DNA of 64,000 nt, from contig JAGFNK010000208.1 of NCBI GenBank assembly GCA_025769875.1, forward strand, positions 1 to 64,000, in the 5' to 3' direction. Source of the stretch: Russula earlei (lineage: Eukaryota; Basidiomycota; Agaricomycetes; Russulales; Russulaceae). The notes under the pieces are model-generated. The model had not been told where the DNA came from. It worked only from the letters and a program-made list of their open reading frames with translations, and made no database searches. The translations under genes were made by a program, and so were the position numbers. Shown here in pieces: positions 1-11,810 of this stretch. Positions within the stretch are counted from its first letter, which is position 1; the number at the start of each line of letters is the position of its first letter.

Positions 1-1724
1 CTCGAGCAATTAGTGACTATCTTACCTCTGAAACAGGTGTCACTATCATTTTCGAGTCTGCTATCGTCCCCAAATGGAAGGACTCCCGTATATCGTTTAA
101 GAACGTCTATATAACAAGGCGACCTAAGATCGACGCCAACAAGTCCGACGAAAGTGGCAGGGTCGTCCATGCCGCTGCGTTAGGTTACGACGTTAGCAAC
201 CATCCTGCCAATCACACGATAGATGATGAAGAGGTTGATACCGATAAACACCAGTATGCGGACGAAGATATCAAATGGTCCATGTTCGACCTCAATGTCG
301 ATAGCATCGATGTTACCCTCAGTTTATGGCGGTGGCTCGATGGAAAGGGGCTCGTGAAGGATGCTGTTGTCAAGGGTGTGCGTGGTGTACTTGGTACGCT
401 TCTTTCGTTAGTGTTTCTTGTCTTTGCCTCACCTTTGTCTGCAAGATCGCCGCTCCGTTCAGTGGTCTCCCGACCTTGATCCCGCCTCATTTCGCCATGT
501 TGCCCAGCCCGGCGACTTTGAGCTCGACTCACTCGCACTAGAGGATGTCCTTATCACCGTATACCAACCTGCAGGTTTCCGCCCCTATACTTTCTCTATT
601 TTCCGTGCAGATGTTGGCATCCTGCGCAAGCAGTGGTTGTTCTATGATTTTATGAAGGCTGAAGGCATTGTCGGACAGTTTGACAACTGTTTGTTTAGTT
701 TGCATCGTCCACAAAGTATCGGAAGAACGAATGAGCAGGACGCCAAGGATAGTGGTTGGTCTACCATGGTGAGGAAATCTTTTCCTATATTTCTTCGATA
801 ACAAAGACGAATTCAGTCCCGGTTCCGGATTGATGGCGTCAACATTGACCATCTACAAGCGATGACTACCGAAGAAGGGCCGATCTCATGGATCACCTCT
901 GGAAAATTGGACGCAGTACTCGATATCAAGTTTCCCCGCGATGCCGACGACGACGCACTCAACGTATTCATAGATGCCCTTGCTAATACCGCTGTAGCCG
1001 TTGTCACGGACCGTATCCCTGGTCAGCGTGAGCTTGCTAAGCCGCCTCTATCCGTACCCCAAAAGCAGCGTGAAGATGAACAGCAAGGACAGGACAAGGT
1101 TATGATCGACATTGATCTAAGATTCCGAGACCTGAAGGCGGCAGTGCCTATCTGGACAAACGAACTCAGTTATAGTTCGAATGCACTCATACGGCCGATT
1201 GTTGCCTTTATGAAGTCAGTCTTTGTTTTGTTTGATGCGATGTTCATGCGTGGTTGTTGAATCGATGGAACAGCGCCAATCGTACGCTGATCCCTGTTCG
1301 ATGCCGGTTGAGCAAGGACTTGGAGCATTTTGACGGTGCTTGGACGGTGCGTTTCCACTTGGTACAGCTAGGACGGATCTCATACTCGGTTGCTTTAGAT
1401 GTGGGAAAGTGAGTAGTCACAAAGATGATGATGCTGCGCAAGAGTCACCTTAACGTATTCCTTATTGCTATAGCCGGTCTCATGGATGACATCGCCCTCA
1501 AAGTTTACGACGCGTTTGCGTATCACGTCACCCAAGCCAACTTCAATCACCGTGTCAAGACGGTTAGCCTATGGAGTTTGCAAATGACCGCTAGTGCCGT
1601 GCTCGCGGCGCTGCGAAACGTCGTGGACCCTGTGTCTGTTCAAGTTCGCGATCTATACCAGGATAGCGCGGCCGTTCTGGACGTGGGGACCGTGGGTGCA
1701 CTAGTTGTACCTGTCCCTACTTAG
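1..1724 (+). CDS. MDM31: MDM31/MDM32-type mitochondrial inner-membrane protein, 3' part
   Basis: The gene runs in from the left edge, so its N-terminus and targeting sequence are missing. The spliced product contains the family-typical stretch FSIFRADVGILRKQWLFYDF (about 590-650), followed by DNCLFSLH and, near the C-terminus, VKTVSLWSLQMTASAVL. Proteins of this family sit in the mitochondrial inner membrane and are needed for normal organelle shape and mtDNA inheritance (family knowledge). I place introns at 394-445, 769-816, about 1214-1273, 1347-1398 and 1409-1473. The exon between the last two, 1399-1408, is only 10 bases and gives the residues MWE plus the first base of a Thr codon. This joins DGAWT to GLMDD in frame. 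The stop is at 1722-1724. MDM31 and its paralogue MDM32 are similar, so the exact member is uncertain. Confidence 0.85.
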
Positions 1725-3246
1725 ATCGAACGTACTGCAATTCTTCGGAGTTGGGTATTCACGTTGAAAGTACCTTGGAACTTATCACATATATATACGC
1801 TCCCCTCCCACCACCACCACTGAATCCTTTCACATGCCATATGCCCCTTGAAGGAGGTTTCGAGCACATGCGAGGTCGTTGTATGTTGGGTCGCCAGACT
1901 ATCTATGAAATCACCTTGTTCAAGTCGTCTCTTCGGCACATACGGCAGGTATCATTGCGCCCCAGTCGGAGCTCACCTCGTGGGAGCGGTCTAAAGAGTC
2001 TCGTGTATGGGTCCCATGTCTTTCCGCTGTCGGAATCCAGTTGTTAAACCGAGGAAGGACGGATCGGAACAACCGGTAGGTATGTCGCGAAAAAAAAAAG
2101 GTCGATTTGTCATTTATCTTCGATGGCCAACTCCCGAGTCCGCCTGGCCATCCAGCTACAACTCTTGGGAAACATGGGACGTCCCAAACCTAGCACCACG
2201 AAATTTTTTTACCTCGCCCGCTTGCCGGGCTGGGCAAGAGGCGAATTTCGCGGCGGGGGTTACGGGAGAAAAAAATGCCCAATATCAATATATGTACGGA
2301 ACCGTGCCCGACGCGCGACCTGCCGGTCAGCGTCTACTCTACTCAACCTTGTTGGCGGCGTCCGAACGAGAGATCGAAATCATCCAGCTTCGATACTGTA
2401 TGCCTGCCTTGATACTGTATGCCTGCCTTGCGGTCGCCAGGCCAGTTTCAAGAGGAAGGCGTTCGATCGCGGCCCACCCCGCCACTCGCCGTTTCGGTAC
2501 AGGCGAACTGAATGAAAACTGTGGGCGGTCAACCGACGGCGTGAAGTGAAGTCACTGTAAGTGATGGCTATGTCCCTGCCTCTGCCTGACGAAGCAGCAT
2601 CGACTTTTGTGGGGGTTGCAAGCATTTTTTTTTTATTTTTTTATTTTTTTGGGTCTCGCCGAGACCCGAAGTCGGGGGGGGGATCGATGTGCGTTGCGGA
2701 GGAGAGGAGAGGACTCGGAGAATACGTACGACAAGGGGTGATTGATGATGACGTCTCGCGGCGGGCCGCCTCGAGGGTTACGGTTACGGACGGGGGTGAA
2801 ACATTAGCTCGTTTTTTGATTTCGAATGGGACGGCGTCGTCCGCGCTGGCGCTACAGATACGCGTCCACTTTGCAATAAATGCCAAGCGCTCGGGAGCAG
2901 CTCCGACGATGAATGACCGAACGAGTCGCGAGCCGAACGGGAGGGAAGGAGGCAGGCAGAGAACAAAAAAGGCTCGATCACTCGATCATTGGATTATTCT
3001 ACAGTATCATCGCAAAACAAACAAAATAAACGATCCATATCTACTTGCCAGCTGGAATGTCCGACGTCCTCCCTATAGAATAGAAACGCCAAAAAAAAGA
3101 AAAGAAAAAAGAAAAAAAAAAAAAAAAGAGTAAAAAAGGTCCATGCGGATGCATCCGCCCGCCCGACAAAAAAAAGAGATAGAAGGAAATCAAAGTCGGA
3201 AAGAAGTAGAGGACGTCATCTGACACAACTTGCAGCAAGCGCACTA
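1725..3246. other. Intergenic, no gene recognised
   Basis: Open frames here show no family resemblance and are interrupted by A and T runs (about 2627-2650 and 3090-3126). A perfect tandem pair of 19-base units lies at 2392-2410 and 2411-2429. The stretch probably holds the 3' ends of the two convergent flanking genes. Confidence 0.5.
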
Positions 3247-4483
3247 TTAGTGGGAGTCCCGACAACCGCAGCCGCGAAACATCCTCTGCATGGATTTCAG
3301 CTTCTGGGCCCCCCACGCACGTTGCCTGAGTGGCGGCTGCTCGACGAGGCCCAGGCGCGCGATCATCGTCACGTTCTCGTCCAGCACCAAGCGATCCGTG
3401 TTGATCCTCGTGTCCATCTTCTGGCGCTTGCGACCGCCTCCCGCGCCGCCTCTCTCCTCGGAGGGGTCGCCCGACGGGCCCTCCTCGTCTGACGCATGGT
3501 CATCGTCTCGCATCCGCTTCTTCCCGCGAGCCTTCTCGCTCACTTGCAAGGACGAGCCAAGGTCTGGAGCGGGGGCGGGGTCATCGTCATCCTCCGGAAC
3601 ACCATGGACCGCCATCGTCGCCGGTCTTGGTATCGGACGATGAACCCGAGGGAAGAGGACCGTCGGCGTCGACTTCGTCGTCGACAGAGCTCCTGCGTTT
3701 CCCCGCCGCTCTCAAGGAAAGTAACGCGGCCGCCAATTCCTCTTCTCCCTCCTCAGGTGCGGACGGAGCGCGGACGAGTGGCACGGGACACGCCACGGCG
3801 GGGGGGTTCTGTTCTTCGTAGTCGGGCACTCGTTCGTAAGGGGGCGGGGGCGCGGGGGCGGCGATGCTCGTTTCGGGGTCGATCGCCTTCATGGTGTTCC
3901 ACATCGGGTCTGGGGGTTCGTTCCAGGGGCGTTCGCGCTGCAAGCTGTGAGAGGGTCGAGGAACGACGCCGAACGCGTCTCCCAGATGCTGCCTTGGGCT
4001 CGAGGGCCGGCTGGCGACAGGTTCCGTCGCCGGTGTGGAGGGGCGTTCGGGCCCACCGGCGGCGTGGCCCAACAGGGAAGATTCGGCATTTGGGGGTACG
4101 TTTTCGGTGCTCGGAGGGGGGATGGGAACGGGGGGATTCCGATAGTTGGGATGCCATCTCTTCTCGGGTTCGATGAAGAATTGTAATTTGTAACTGGACC
4201 GATGGAAATGTGGGCACAGGAGTCAACGACGACGCGACGATACAACGCACTTTATGTTACTCTGAAAGTCGCGTATATCGTCGAGCTTCCCAACATTGTA
4301 ACGATTCATGGCATTGCTGTGATTCAGAAGCGCAGCGTGCATGTCCAACAACTTGGCATGCTCTTGCAAGGTTTTGAGGATGGGAGCGAGTTGCTCACGC
4401 AGGATGGAGGCCGTGACGTCGGCCATCGCATCGGTGAATTCGTCTGGGTAGGCGGACTGGAAAATTGCTTCGAAAGGAGGCAT
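3247..4483 (-). CDS. Unrecognised protein, disordered and basic-rich
   Basis: I do not recognise this product. The start at 4483 gives MPPFEAIFQSAYPDEFTDAM, an amphipathic helical region of about 70 residues. A clean intron (about 4198-4246, GTGCGT to CAG) joins it to a second exon beginning YKLQFFIEPEKRWHPNY. A long Pro/Ser/Glu-rich region follows, with the stretch PPPPYERVPDYEEQNPP. The last part (3615-3247) has nuclear-signal-like clusters such as KARGKKR and GRKRQK and ends in a Cys-containing tail. The passage from the second exon frame to the final frame near 3605-3615 needs a one-base shift or an intron that I could not place, so the 3' gene model is tentative. Confidence 0.55.
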
Positions 4484-6110
4484 GGACGAGGATCGAGCTG
4501 AGCAGGTAAAAGCACTGGCTGTGTGATCGTTGATGGGGAGCGAAAATGAAAGACTCGAAGACCCTCTCCTCAGACATTTATGAGCACGGATGGCCCGGTT
4601 TGTGGCTTGCCTGGTGGTTGCGGGGACCAAGCACCACCACAAAGTGTCTTGCCACAACGGGGGCCCAATTGTCCCGGTCTCATATCCCAAACGGCACGCA
4701 TCGCATTGTCTCTTCCCTTCTACGACGGAGCATGGACGCCAGTCGGGCTCTCTCGAGCTGCTTTGGGGTATTTTAGAAAGTATTTCGCGACCGCGACATC
4801 AGATGTTGATGATGATGGTTGCTGATGATGATGATGATGATTCGGGAGGAAGATCCGACTCGGAAGGGACGGCTAACTGTCAACCGTCAACTGGGAGTGG
4901 CTGTGATGATGTGAGGTTGTGGAAAGGAAAAAAAGGGGGAAGCGAACGGACGGTCAAAATCAACATCATGAGGGCAACATCCGCACTGGCCCGTGCCCGA
5001 AAAAGTTCTGTTCCGCGGTCAAAGCGGCAGGAGCATTGTGTGTCCACGCGCCGTGGGATGATCGATGTGGACTTGAAGAGAAAGTACGAGTTCCTCCACA
5101 CGGCCAACCTCACTCCGCCACGCGATCACGCGGGGACATTCCCTGGCCAACCGGCGTCTATCGCGTCGCGTAACTCAACTGATGGGCATGCTATCAAGTG
5201 CGCGTATATGCCTTGTGCGTGGGTGGCGTCAAGTCCCTGCCGAAGTTGAATGTCATGTGGGGGACAGCCAGCGTTCAACGTTCAACCTCACGCGATCTTG
5301 ACTGGGCTTTCCTGGTGGCTCGACGTGTTTCAGGAGGAGAAGGAATACGAGTACCAGGGTTTGAAGCCTTTTTTTTTTTCTACGCCAACGCCACCGGAAA
5401 ATTATTATCCTGACACACGCGCCGTCGACTATGACGACGGGGGTAGATTTGTTGAAACGTCTGTCGAACACTCACTAAACCCCCGGTTTCGGGGGTCTGT
5501 CTACCTTTGGCCTCGTCGTTGTGGAGCTCTGGCCAAGGGTGCATCAACAAAGATATATTGACCGAACATCGCATCGCCCCCGCCTAAGCTAGCCAGAGAG
5601 GGTGACGGACTTCTCGGTTGAGCGGGTCGAACGCTCCAGCACGGCAACTGCCAGTCTTGTCCGCGGCGAAGCGTTAAGCACCTTGGCCGAAAACAAGATG
5701 TGAACGCAACGGGTGCTTGAGGGGCGCAAGACTGGGGCTGCTGCTGCTGATACCTGGACTGGTCAATAGAAAGTACTATATTGGTTCAAGTCGTATAATG
5801 TGCTGTAAGTACTGTAGCTGAGCGAACGCCTCTCCTTGTCAAACAACAATAAAAAAAAGTGTGCCGTCCATCGTACTCTCCGACCCGCTGCTGACCTGGA
5901 AAGTCCATCGCGTCTTGAAAAAAAAAAAAAACAATCAAAAACCACTGTCCGGTGACTTGCAGGTGAGATGTTCAAAAGGGGACCATGACGAATTGACGGC
6001 GGCAGAGATGACGGACGCTTGAATTACATGTATGTCATCGTGGAAACGAAGGGAGGGTGTGGCGATGGATGGGGTGATAATGGAAGTGGGGCGGCGGTGA
6101 TGGTGTCCCT
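4484..6110. other. Intergenic, no gene recognised
   Basis: This stretch holds the upstream region of the minus-strand gene ending at 3247 and the downstream region of the one ending at 6111. It contains a short GAT/ATG trinucleotide run at about 4805-4845. Scattered short open frames lack any recognisable domain or consistent splice pattern. Confidence 0.45.
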
Positions 6111-6536
6111 TTACTCCAACTGGTGGTGGAGGAAAGCGGGCTCGCTGGCACAGCCGTGGGGTGCCCTGAGATAGCGACCCATCGACTCCTCCACTCTCCG
6201 CAGCTCGCGACACAGGCTCTCGAACGGGGACAAGGACGACTCGGGCTCCTGTCCGCCGACGCCGCCTCCCCACGCCGGCGACAACGGGGACGGCAAGGAC
6301 GAGTGCGAGTACGAGTACGACGAAAACGACGATGACGATGACGATGACGGGCCGCGCAGCGAGGACGACGTCCTCCTCCCCGTCCGTAGGCTCCGCTGGT
6401 GCGCCTGCATGTACGCCATGTGCGCCTCCAAGACTAGCTCGTGCCGGCTCTTGGCCTTGGTGCGCTGAGGAGCCACCGCCCCCGCCAAGAAGGAGCGACG
6501 GAGGAGTCGGGTGACGGAAGTGAACATGGTGCGCAT
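6111..6536 (-). CDS. Small unrecognised protein with mitochondrial-type N-terminus
   Basis: An uninterrupted 141-codon frame. The N-terminus MRTMFTSVTRLLRRSFLAG is rich in Arg and hydrophobic residues and has no acidic residue, which resembles a mitochondrial presequence. A helical region with HELVLEAHMAYMQAHQ follows, then a long Ser run, a Gly-rich linker and an Arg/Glu helix near the end (LCRELRRVEESMGRYL). A second in-frame ATG lies three codons later at 6527. I do not recognise the family. The call as a gene rests on the coherent N-terminus and the two helical blocks. The Ser-rich centre could be fortuitous, so confidence is moderate. Confidence 0.5.
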   Translation of the reverse strand: MRTMFTSVTRLLRRSFLAGAVAPQRTKAKSRHELVLEAHMAYMQAHQRSLRTGRRTSSSLRGPSSSSSSSFSSYSYSHSSLPSPLSPAWGGGVGGQEPESSLSPFESLCRELRRVEESMGRYLRAPHGCASEPAFLHHQLE

Positions 6537-6883
6537 CTATAAGTCGTTCGATGGATTTGGGTGAGTGTGCGGAAGAGAGAGCGAGTTGGTTTGGTCAGGT
6601 TAGGGGGACACTCTTTTGTAGTGGAGAAGAGGAGAGGACAAGAACTGTGCATTGTTGGCTATTCGCTCGATATGGTAAATAACCTGTGCCAAACGGACGC
6701 GGCGGTCCGGGTGTGTGGCTCACTCGCTCGCTCGGGTCGACTTGTCCTTGTCCCGTCCCTGACTCGCACGTACGACCAAAGCGAAAATCCACAACTCTGC
6801 TTCAGGCTCGCTCGAATTCGACTGTCCTTGTCTGTAAATTATGATCCAAAGGCCCGCGGCTCGACTCGATCCACGTTGTCATC

Positions 6884-9631
6884 TCATGTCGCAATGTCCA
6901 TCCGCTCCCCCTCCGCAGAATACGCGTTCCTTAGCCCCTCAAGCTCCCTCGTCCACGCCGCATGCTGACCCGCCAGCTCCCGTAGATCCCCTTCGTCCAT
7001 CATTTCCACATCTCGATCGCTACCCACGCTGCCTTCTCGACCGAAACCCTCAAGCGCCTCCTGAATCTTGGCACGTTCCTCCGACAGCTTGTAGTAAACC
7101 CCAATATAATTTCGGTAGCCACTACGGTAGCGCGCCTGCAGTGCTTCGCGGTCTTTCGGATAGGGGGCTGTCGGTGGCAGTGGGTTCGACGCATACCCTT
7201 GAGAACGCCCAGGTTCTCGCGACGAAGAACTGCTCGTGGCCGATGAAGGCGGCTCATTGCGACGTATGGGTGCCTCATGTTGTTCGTCCTCTGACGACGT
7301 GTATATCGGGCTACGCCGCCGCCGTGTTGTCGATACCCCATTCGCAGATGATTCACGATCTCGGTCTCGTGCCCGGGCTTGGGAACGGGAGGGCGAGGAC
7401 GACCGCTCAGATACCCGTTGCGCAGATGGGGAATCCCGACGCCTCGAATGCTCTCGGGGACGAGGCAGGCCTTCTCTCTTGACCGCTTCTCGTGGTGGAG
7501 TGTCGGTCCGTTTCTTTGACGCGCGAAGTCGTGGGGAACTTTCGCGCAGATGAGAGCTGTGAAGAGCAGGAGACAGGGAAGGTTCGCGTTTGACAAATCC
7601 GAGGGGCGACACACTCCGGTCTGGCTCGTGATCGCGCAGTCGGTCACGCTCGCGGACAGCTGACTTTCGAGACAAGTGTGAAGTGTCAGGACTGGCTCTG
7701 TCACTATCACGAAGCCGCTTTACCCTAGGCACGGGATCGCGATCCCGAGCCTTGTCCTGCTTGGGGTCGGTTTCCTTGTCCCGATCCCGTTCGCGTGCCT
7801 TTGAAGTTCCGCCACCACCACCGCCAGGTTTATATGGCCGGTCGTCGTCATCGACCTTTCTCCGCTTGGCAGTGTTTCCGCCACTGTTTGTCCTTTCTCT
7901 TTCGTCGTGGTTTTCCCTCAATTTCTTCCTTTTCGGGATTGCTTGACCAATAGCATCCGTACTGTCCCATTCCCGTAAACTCTCCAAGTCACTCGCATCA
8001 TCCTTGCGCCTCTTCACATTGGGCGCAGGGGCAGATTTCGCTTTTTCGCGATTTAGGTCTCTCCCATCTTTTGGCTTTTTTGTGGGATGCGTTGGACCCT
8101 CTTTTTCTGGTTCTCGTTCATGAGAAGACGATGGTTGGATAGGCGCGGGGAGGTCAGGGCGCCCATTCGACTTTGACGAGTCAGCGTGTTTTGCGCGTGC
8201 GTCTGCGAGACCAGCCTTCTTGCTCGGGCCCTGCGTCTGTGTCTGTGATTGTGACTGTGATGGTGCCGTTTCCCGCGCATTTCTCGGGCCGGACACTCCA
8301 GGAGGGCGGCGTGATGCTAAATCATCGTCCTCACGTTTGGGGGCCACCTTGGTGGCTCGCGAGAATTGTGGAGCCTCTTCGCGCACTTTGGTTGTCTGCG
8401 ATGGACGAACCCCCTCGTCCTTTGCCTCTATAGCGGCCTTGGACGTGCTTCCGGCGTTCTTCTTTCGCTCTGCACCGACGGGTCCGGCAGGGCGCTTGGG
8501 TCCCGTCCCTGTTTTTGACGGGCCCGTTAGAGTTGAACCAGGTAGGGTGCGGACGTGATCCCAGGCTGGGTCGCTTTCAGGAATTCCAAGGGAGTGGAGA
8601 AATTGTCGCGCATGACGCCACATCTTGCGGCGCTCGTCATCGGTCAGGCCGACAAATTCGTATGGCCGCACTTCTTTCCAGGATACGGGAAGGAGGGTAT
8701 ATAGAGGTGGTTGGCCGGGAACCGCAGACTTGGAATTGGGTCGTTCTCTCTCTGCAATCTGGGAGATCGACCCCAGAGTCAAGAGGAATTCGGAAGGATA
8801 GCTGGAAAGTATACGAACCGTCACAAGGAGTTCATTCAATTGCACACGGAACGATTCAGAGGCATCGGGACCGCCAACCTGGGTTAGCACATCTTCTTTA
8901 GTACGGGGACCTTTGGCAAGAAGATGAATCATCTGAGCACGGATTGCTGGAGGGACAGGGCTGGACTGCGAGGAGGAGGATGAGGTATTGGGAGAATGCC
9001 CGCGCGTAGCAGATGAGCCTTCATTCTTGGCACGAATGACATGGGGCACACGTCTGACCGTGGCAGCTATCGGGGCGGATACCGCGGATTTGCGTTTCTT
9101 AGGAGCAGGGGACTTGGTCTTTGTGGTGGAAGAAGTGAGAGCGGGGGGATTGTCAAGAAAGACGATGCGACGTTCGGACTTTGTCTTTTGAGCATCGACG
9201 GTCGATTGCTGAACCTTTGATTGGGTCTTTCCATTAAGTTCACGTTCGACGGTGAATTTGCCAGCTATATCGGCATAGAGTTTGAGTGGCGCATTAATCT
9301 TCGATGCCAGAGCGGAACGAAGATAAAGTTCGTGCGGGGTAGACTCTTGGACACCTCGCATGGGGAAGAAGGTGGACTCGATGTGGATGCCCTGAGTATA
9401 GAGGGCATAAAATAAGCAGGGGAAGCAGCAGACCGAGAAGAGGGCACGTACGGGAGTATCGCCAAACTCGAATTGGAGGGGAGGGTGAGCGGGATAGGCA
9501 GCGAGGGCCTCGAGGGTTTCTTCGGACATTCGAATGATCATGGCGCGCTTTGTCAACGGCTGGGGGGTGACTCCCTGGCGAGTAAGACCCTGGAGAGAAA
9601 TTGTGCCATTAACGGCGACGGGAAGAGGCAT
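6884..9631 (-). CDS. RNA polymerase II elongation factor ELL-like protein
   Basis: ELL proteins suppress transient pausing of RNA polymerase II and work with an EAF partner (family knowledge). I start at 9631 (MPLPVAVNGTISLQG), which opens the ELL N-terminal domain. A 57-base intron, 9397-9453, lies between FGDTP and GIHIESTFFP in phase 0; it has no stop and is easily read through as protein. The product is then about 896 residues. A winged-helix-like segment (IRAQMIHLLAKGPRTKEDVL) is followed by about 450 residues of Lys/Arg/Asp/Ser-rich disordered sequence. The C-terminal 100 residues (YRSGYRNYIGVYYKLSEERA onward) resemble the occludin-homology region of ELL. The stop is at 6884. The KTI12 gene ends upstream in the same direction. 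Confidence 0.75.
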   Translation of the reverse strand: MPLPVAVNGTISLQGLTRQGVTPQPLTKRAMIIRMSEETLEALAAYPAHPPLQFEFGDTPVRALFSVCCFPCLFYALYTQGIHIESTFFPMRGVQESTPHELYLRSALASKINAPLKLYADIAGKFTVERELNGKTQSKVQQSTVDAQKTKSERRIVFLDNPPALTSSTTKTKSPAPKKRKSAVSAPIAATVRRVPHVIRAKNEGSSATRGHSPNTSSSSSQSSPVPPAIRAQMIHLLAKGPRTKEDVLTQVGGPDASESFRVQLNELLVTVRILSSYPSEFLLTLGSISQIAERERPNSKSAVPGQPPLYTLLPVSWKEVRPYEFVGLTDDERRKMWRHARQFLHSLGIPESDPAWDHVRTLPGSTLTGPSKTGTGPKRPAGPVGAERKKNAGSTSKAAIEAKDEGVRPSQTTKVREEAPQFSRATKVAPKREDDDLASRRPPGVSGPRNARETAPSQSQSQTQTQGPSKKAGLADARAKHADSSKSNGRPDLPAPIQPSSSHEREPEKEGPTHPTKKPKDGRDLNREKAKSAPAPNVKRRKDDASDLESLREWDSTDAIGQAIPKRKKLRENHDERERTNSGGNTAKRRKVDDDDRPYKPGGGGGGTSKARERDRDKETDPKQDKARDRDPVPRVKRLRDSDRASPDTSHLSRKSAVRERDRLRDHEPDRSVSPLGFVKREPSLSPALHSSHLRESSPRLRASKKRTDTPPREAVKREGLPRPREHSRRRDSPSAQRVSERSSSPSRSQARARDRDRESSANGVSTTRRRRSPIYTSSEDEQHEAPIRRNEPPSSATSSSSSREPGRSQGYASNPLPPTAPYPKDREALQARYRSGYRNYIGVYYKLSEERAKIQEALEGFGREGSVGSDRDVEMMDEGDLRELAGQHAAWTRELEGLRNAYSAEGERMDIAT

Positions 9632-9824
9632 AAAGGGGAAGTCGTGAGGGAAACAAAAGTACAGGAGAGAGGGGGAAAGGGAGGAGGGGAGAGAGAAAGC
9701 GAGTGGCAGTTGTGTGGCGGGCGTCACCACACTAATGGATTTGGTTCCGATGATGTTGATGATCGATCGCAAAGATCCCTGGACCTCGTCTCTCTCACAA
9801 CACACAATACAACAGCCCATCCCT

Positions 9825-10939
9825 TCATGCCTTCAAATTCTCTTCGAGGTAATCAACAAACTTTTGTGCCACTCTCTCCTCGCTCCAATCAATCATCCCC
9901 TTTTCGACCGTCCCGAGCGTGATCGCCTTTTTCTGCAACGTCACAAATTGTCGCTTCATTCGTTGCAACTCGGATAGTGTCAAAGTCCGCGCAGGGAGCC
10001 TCCCTTGCGGCTTAACTGTCTCGGTCAAGCGAAAGGTAACGGGGCCACCGGACATGCCGGACGCCCCTTGTTCGGTCAAAATGGCACGGACCACTGAGGT
10101 GGAGACCTGCTCCAACGTGTGCAGCGCATCAGAAGGTGCCTTTGGCACCTAGGTGGAACGAGTAAGGACCGAAAACAATAAGAGGTCGTGGTGGATTACC
10201 CACGGCTTGGGTGCCAACGTTGGGGGGTTTTACGTTGCCCTCGGTGATGGTCTTCCATATCAATTCGATGGGAACATCAGATTCGGACCAAGGTACGGTA
10301 AATAACGGCGAGTCCCAGCGGACCATCGATGATGGCTCCTCATACCGTGCGACGAGATTACCGAGCCTGAAGCGAGGCATAGCATCCTTGAAGATAACAC
10401 GGGATAAACTGAGCCCACGTACGTCTCGGCACGATACCCGCGGTCATCTGTCCGCTCAGCGTTCCATCGTTGGCATAATTCGGCCGTGGCAACGACGTAA
10501 ACCTACATTTGTGGCATGATCACCGGAGCATTTTTCTGGGGCGACGATGAAACTGACGGTGCAAGTGCGGAGCTTCAATTCCCGCGCAGCGCAGTAGAGC
10601 TGATAGCGGAAGCCTTTAATATAGTTTAGCGCGTCGACGATGAGGATGGTGTCTGGGCCCATTTGTCGTTGAATCGCGGCGAAGAGTGCGGCACGCGCTG
10701 GCTTTTCTGAGCGACTATCTGTTATTACATGGTTAACGAATGACGAAAAGGGGGTTAGGTACGATACCATTGTAGGAAGAGCGATCAATGTTGAGCGTGT
10801 CATCTGACAGGACGACCACCTTCTGTGCCGGACAATTGCACGATGGATCTGCCACTCGGCGATCCAGATGTTCCTTGAGCTGGATCGCCCTGCGTGTCTT
10901 TCCTGAGGAGGGGTAACCGGAGAGTGTGACTAAGGCCAT
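9825..10939 (-). CDS. KTI12: KTI12, Elongator-associated P-loop protein
   Basis: Kti12 is a P-loop ATPase that partners Elongator in making the wobble-uridine modification of tRNAs. The start at 10939 gives MALVTLSGYPSSGKTRRA, with the Walker A motif GYPSSGKT. Exons join as follows: SSYNG to DSRSEKPARA; RTCT to VYVVATAELCQRWNAERTDD through a GTCAGT donor; RAETY to DAMPRFRLGN; and GTQA to VPKAPSDALH. The conserved RYEEP.....RWDSPLF block is intact, and so is the helical C-terminal domain that ends DYLEENLKA. All conserved segments fit one frame after splicing, so the gene looks functional. The gene upstream is the divergent LIM-RhoGAP gene. Confidence 0.9.
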
Positions 10940-11810
10940 ATGGGAACAACCACAGGCGTTCATATAACGCTCATAGCCTGGGTTGTAGTAGGGCAGCGGC
11001 GAGCGGTAAATAAAGGCACGGCACGGCACGGCACGACACGACACGTTTCGTTGACCCATTTCCATTTCCATTTACAGCTAGCCTTGCCCTTGACAAGACC
11101 AAAAAAATTAATTAATTTGGCGTTGTGGGCGCGGGCGCTTGTCGGACTGAACAAACGCACATGCGGTATGCACATCGCGGTCATCAATCTCTAAACGACT
11201 TGGATTGGATTTGTGAATAGGCGCCGTCCGCGGGTAATCCAGTCCAGAATTCGAGGTGGATTTATAATTTCCCCGGCGGGGGTAAGAAGACCATATGATG
11301 TTACCAGCCAAATTTGGGGGGGGGGGGTGTTGACAGTAATCCCAAAAATAGGTGTGCGAACGCGAAGGCGATGCGAAGAGGGCTCGAGGGAGAGAAGATG
11401 AAAGGGGGCATAAAGCGGGAAAAGCTGGCCACGGTGCAGCGGTGACACACGTACCGTTCTATAGACTCGTGCGATGCGCGCGCAGACGTGAACGACCGAG
11501 GTATCGCTCGCTCGAATCTGGAGCCGCCGAGGCGATGAAACGAAAACGAAAACGAAAAACGAATCAAATAGCGACAAGCGACGAGCTGCCAACGCACCGT
11601 CACGAGACGCCCCCTGCAAGCGACCGCCCCCACGACGTCCAGGCAATCGCTCAACCCTCATAGCCGACGTTCGTACTATAATCTCCATCTCCCTTCCGTA
11701 TACCTCTCCCTCTCCCTGCTGGTCAGCGCCGGCGGTCTACGGGCCTTCTCATCCTCCCTCCTCGTACATCGCTACCCACCCCTTATCCTTCCCTCCTTCC
11801 TTTCGACGAG
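10940..11810. promoter_or_regulatory. Divergent promoter region, KTI12 / LIM-RhoGAP
   Basis: About 870 bases separate the two divergent start codons. A pentanucleotide microsatellite, GGCAC repeats passing into GACAC repeats, lies at about 11014-11044, and a run of ten G lies near 11321-11330. The last 120 bases before the plus-strand ATG are strongly pyrimidine-rich (CT tracts at 11690-11800), as is common just upstream of fungal transcription starts. I see no canonical TATA box. Confidence 0.5.

Noticed and set aside
5760..5800. GGTTCAAGTC, possible tRNA B box
   Set aside because: No cloverleaf can be drawn around it.
10520..10700. Apparent extra segment and stop in KTI12 after RTCTV
   Set aside because: A GTCAGT donor and an ATGTAG acceptor remove it and give VYVVATAELCQRWNAERTDD, which fits the family.
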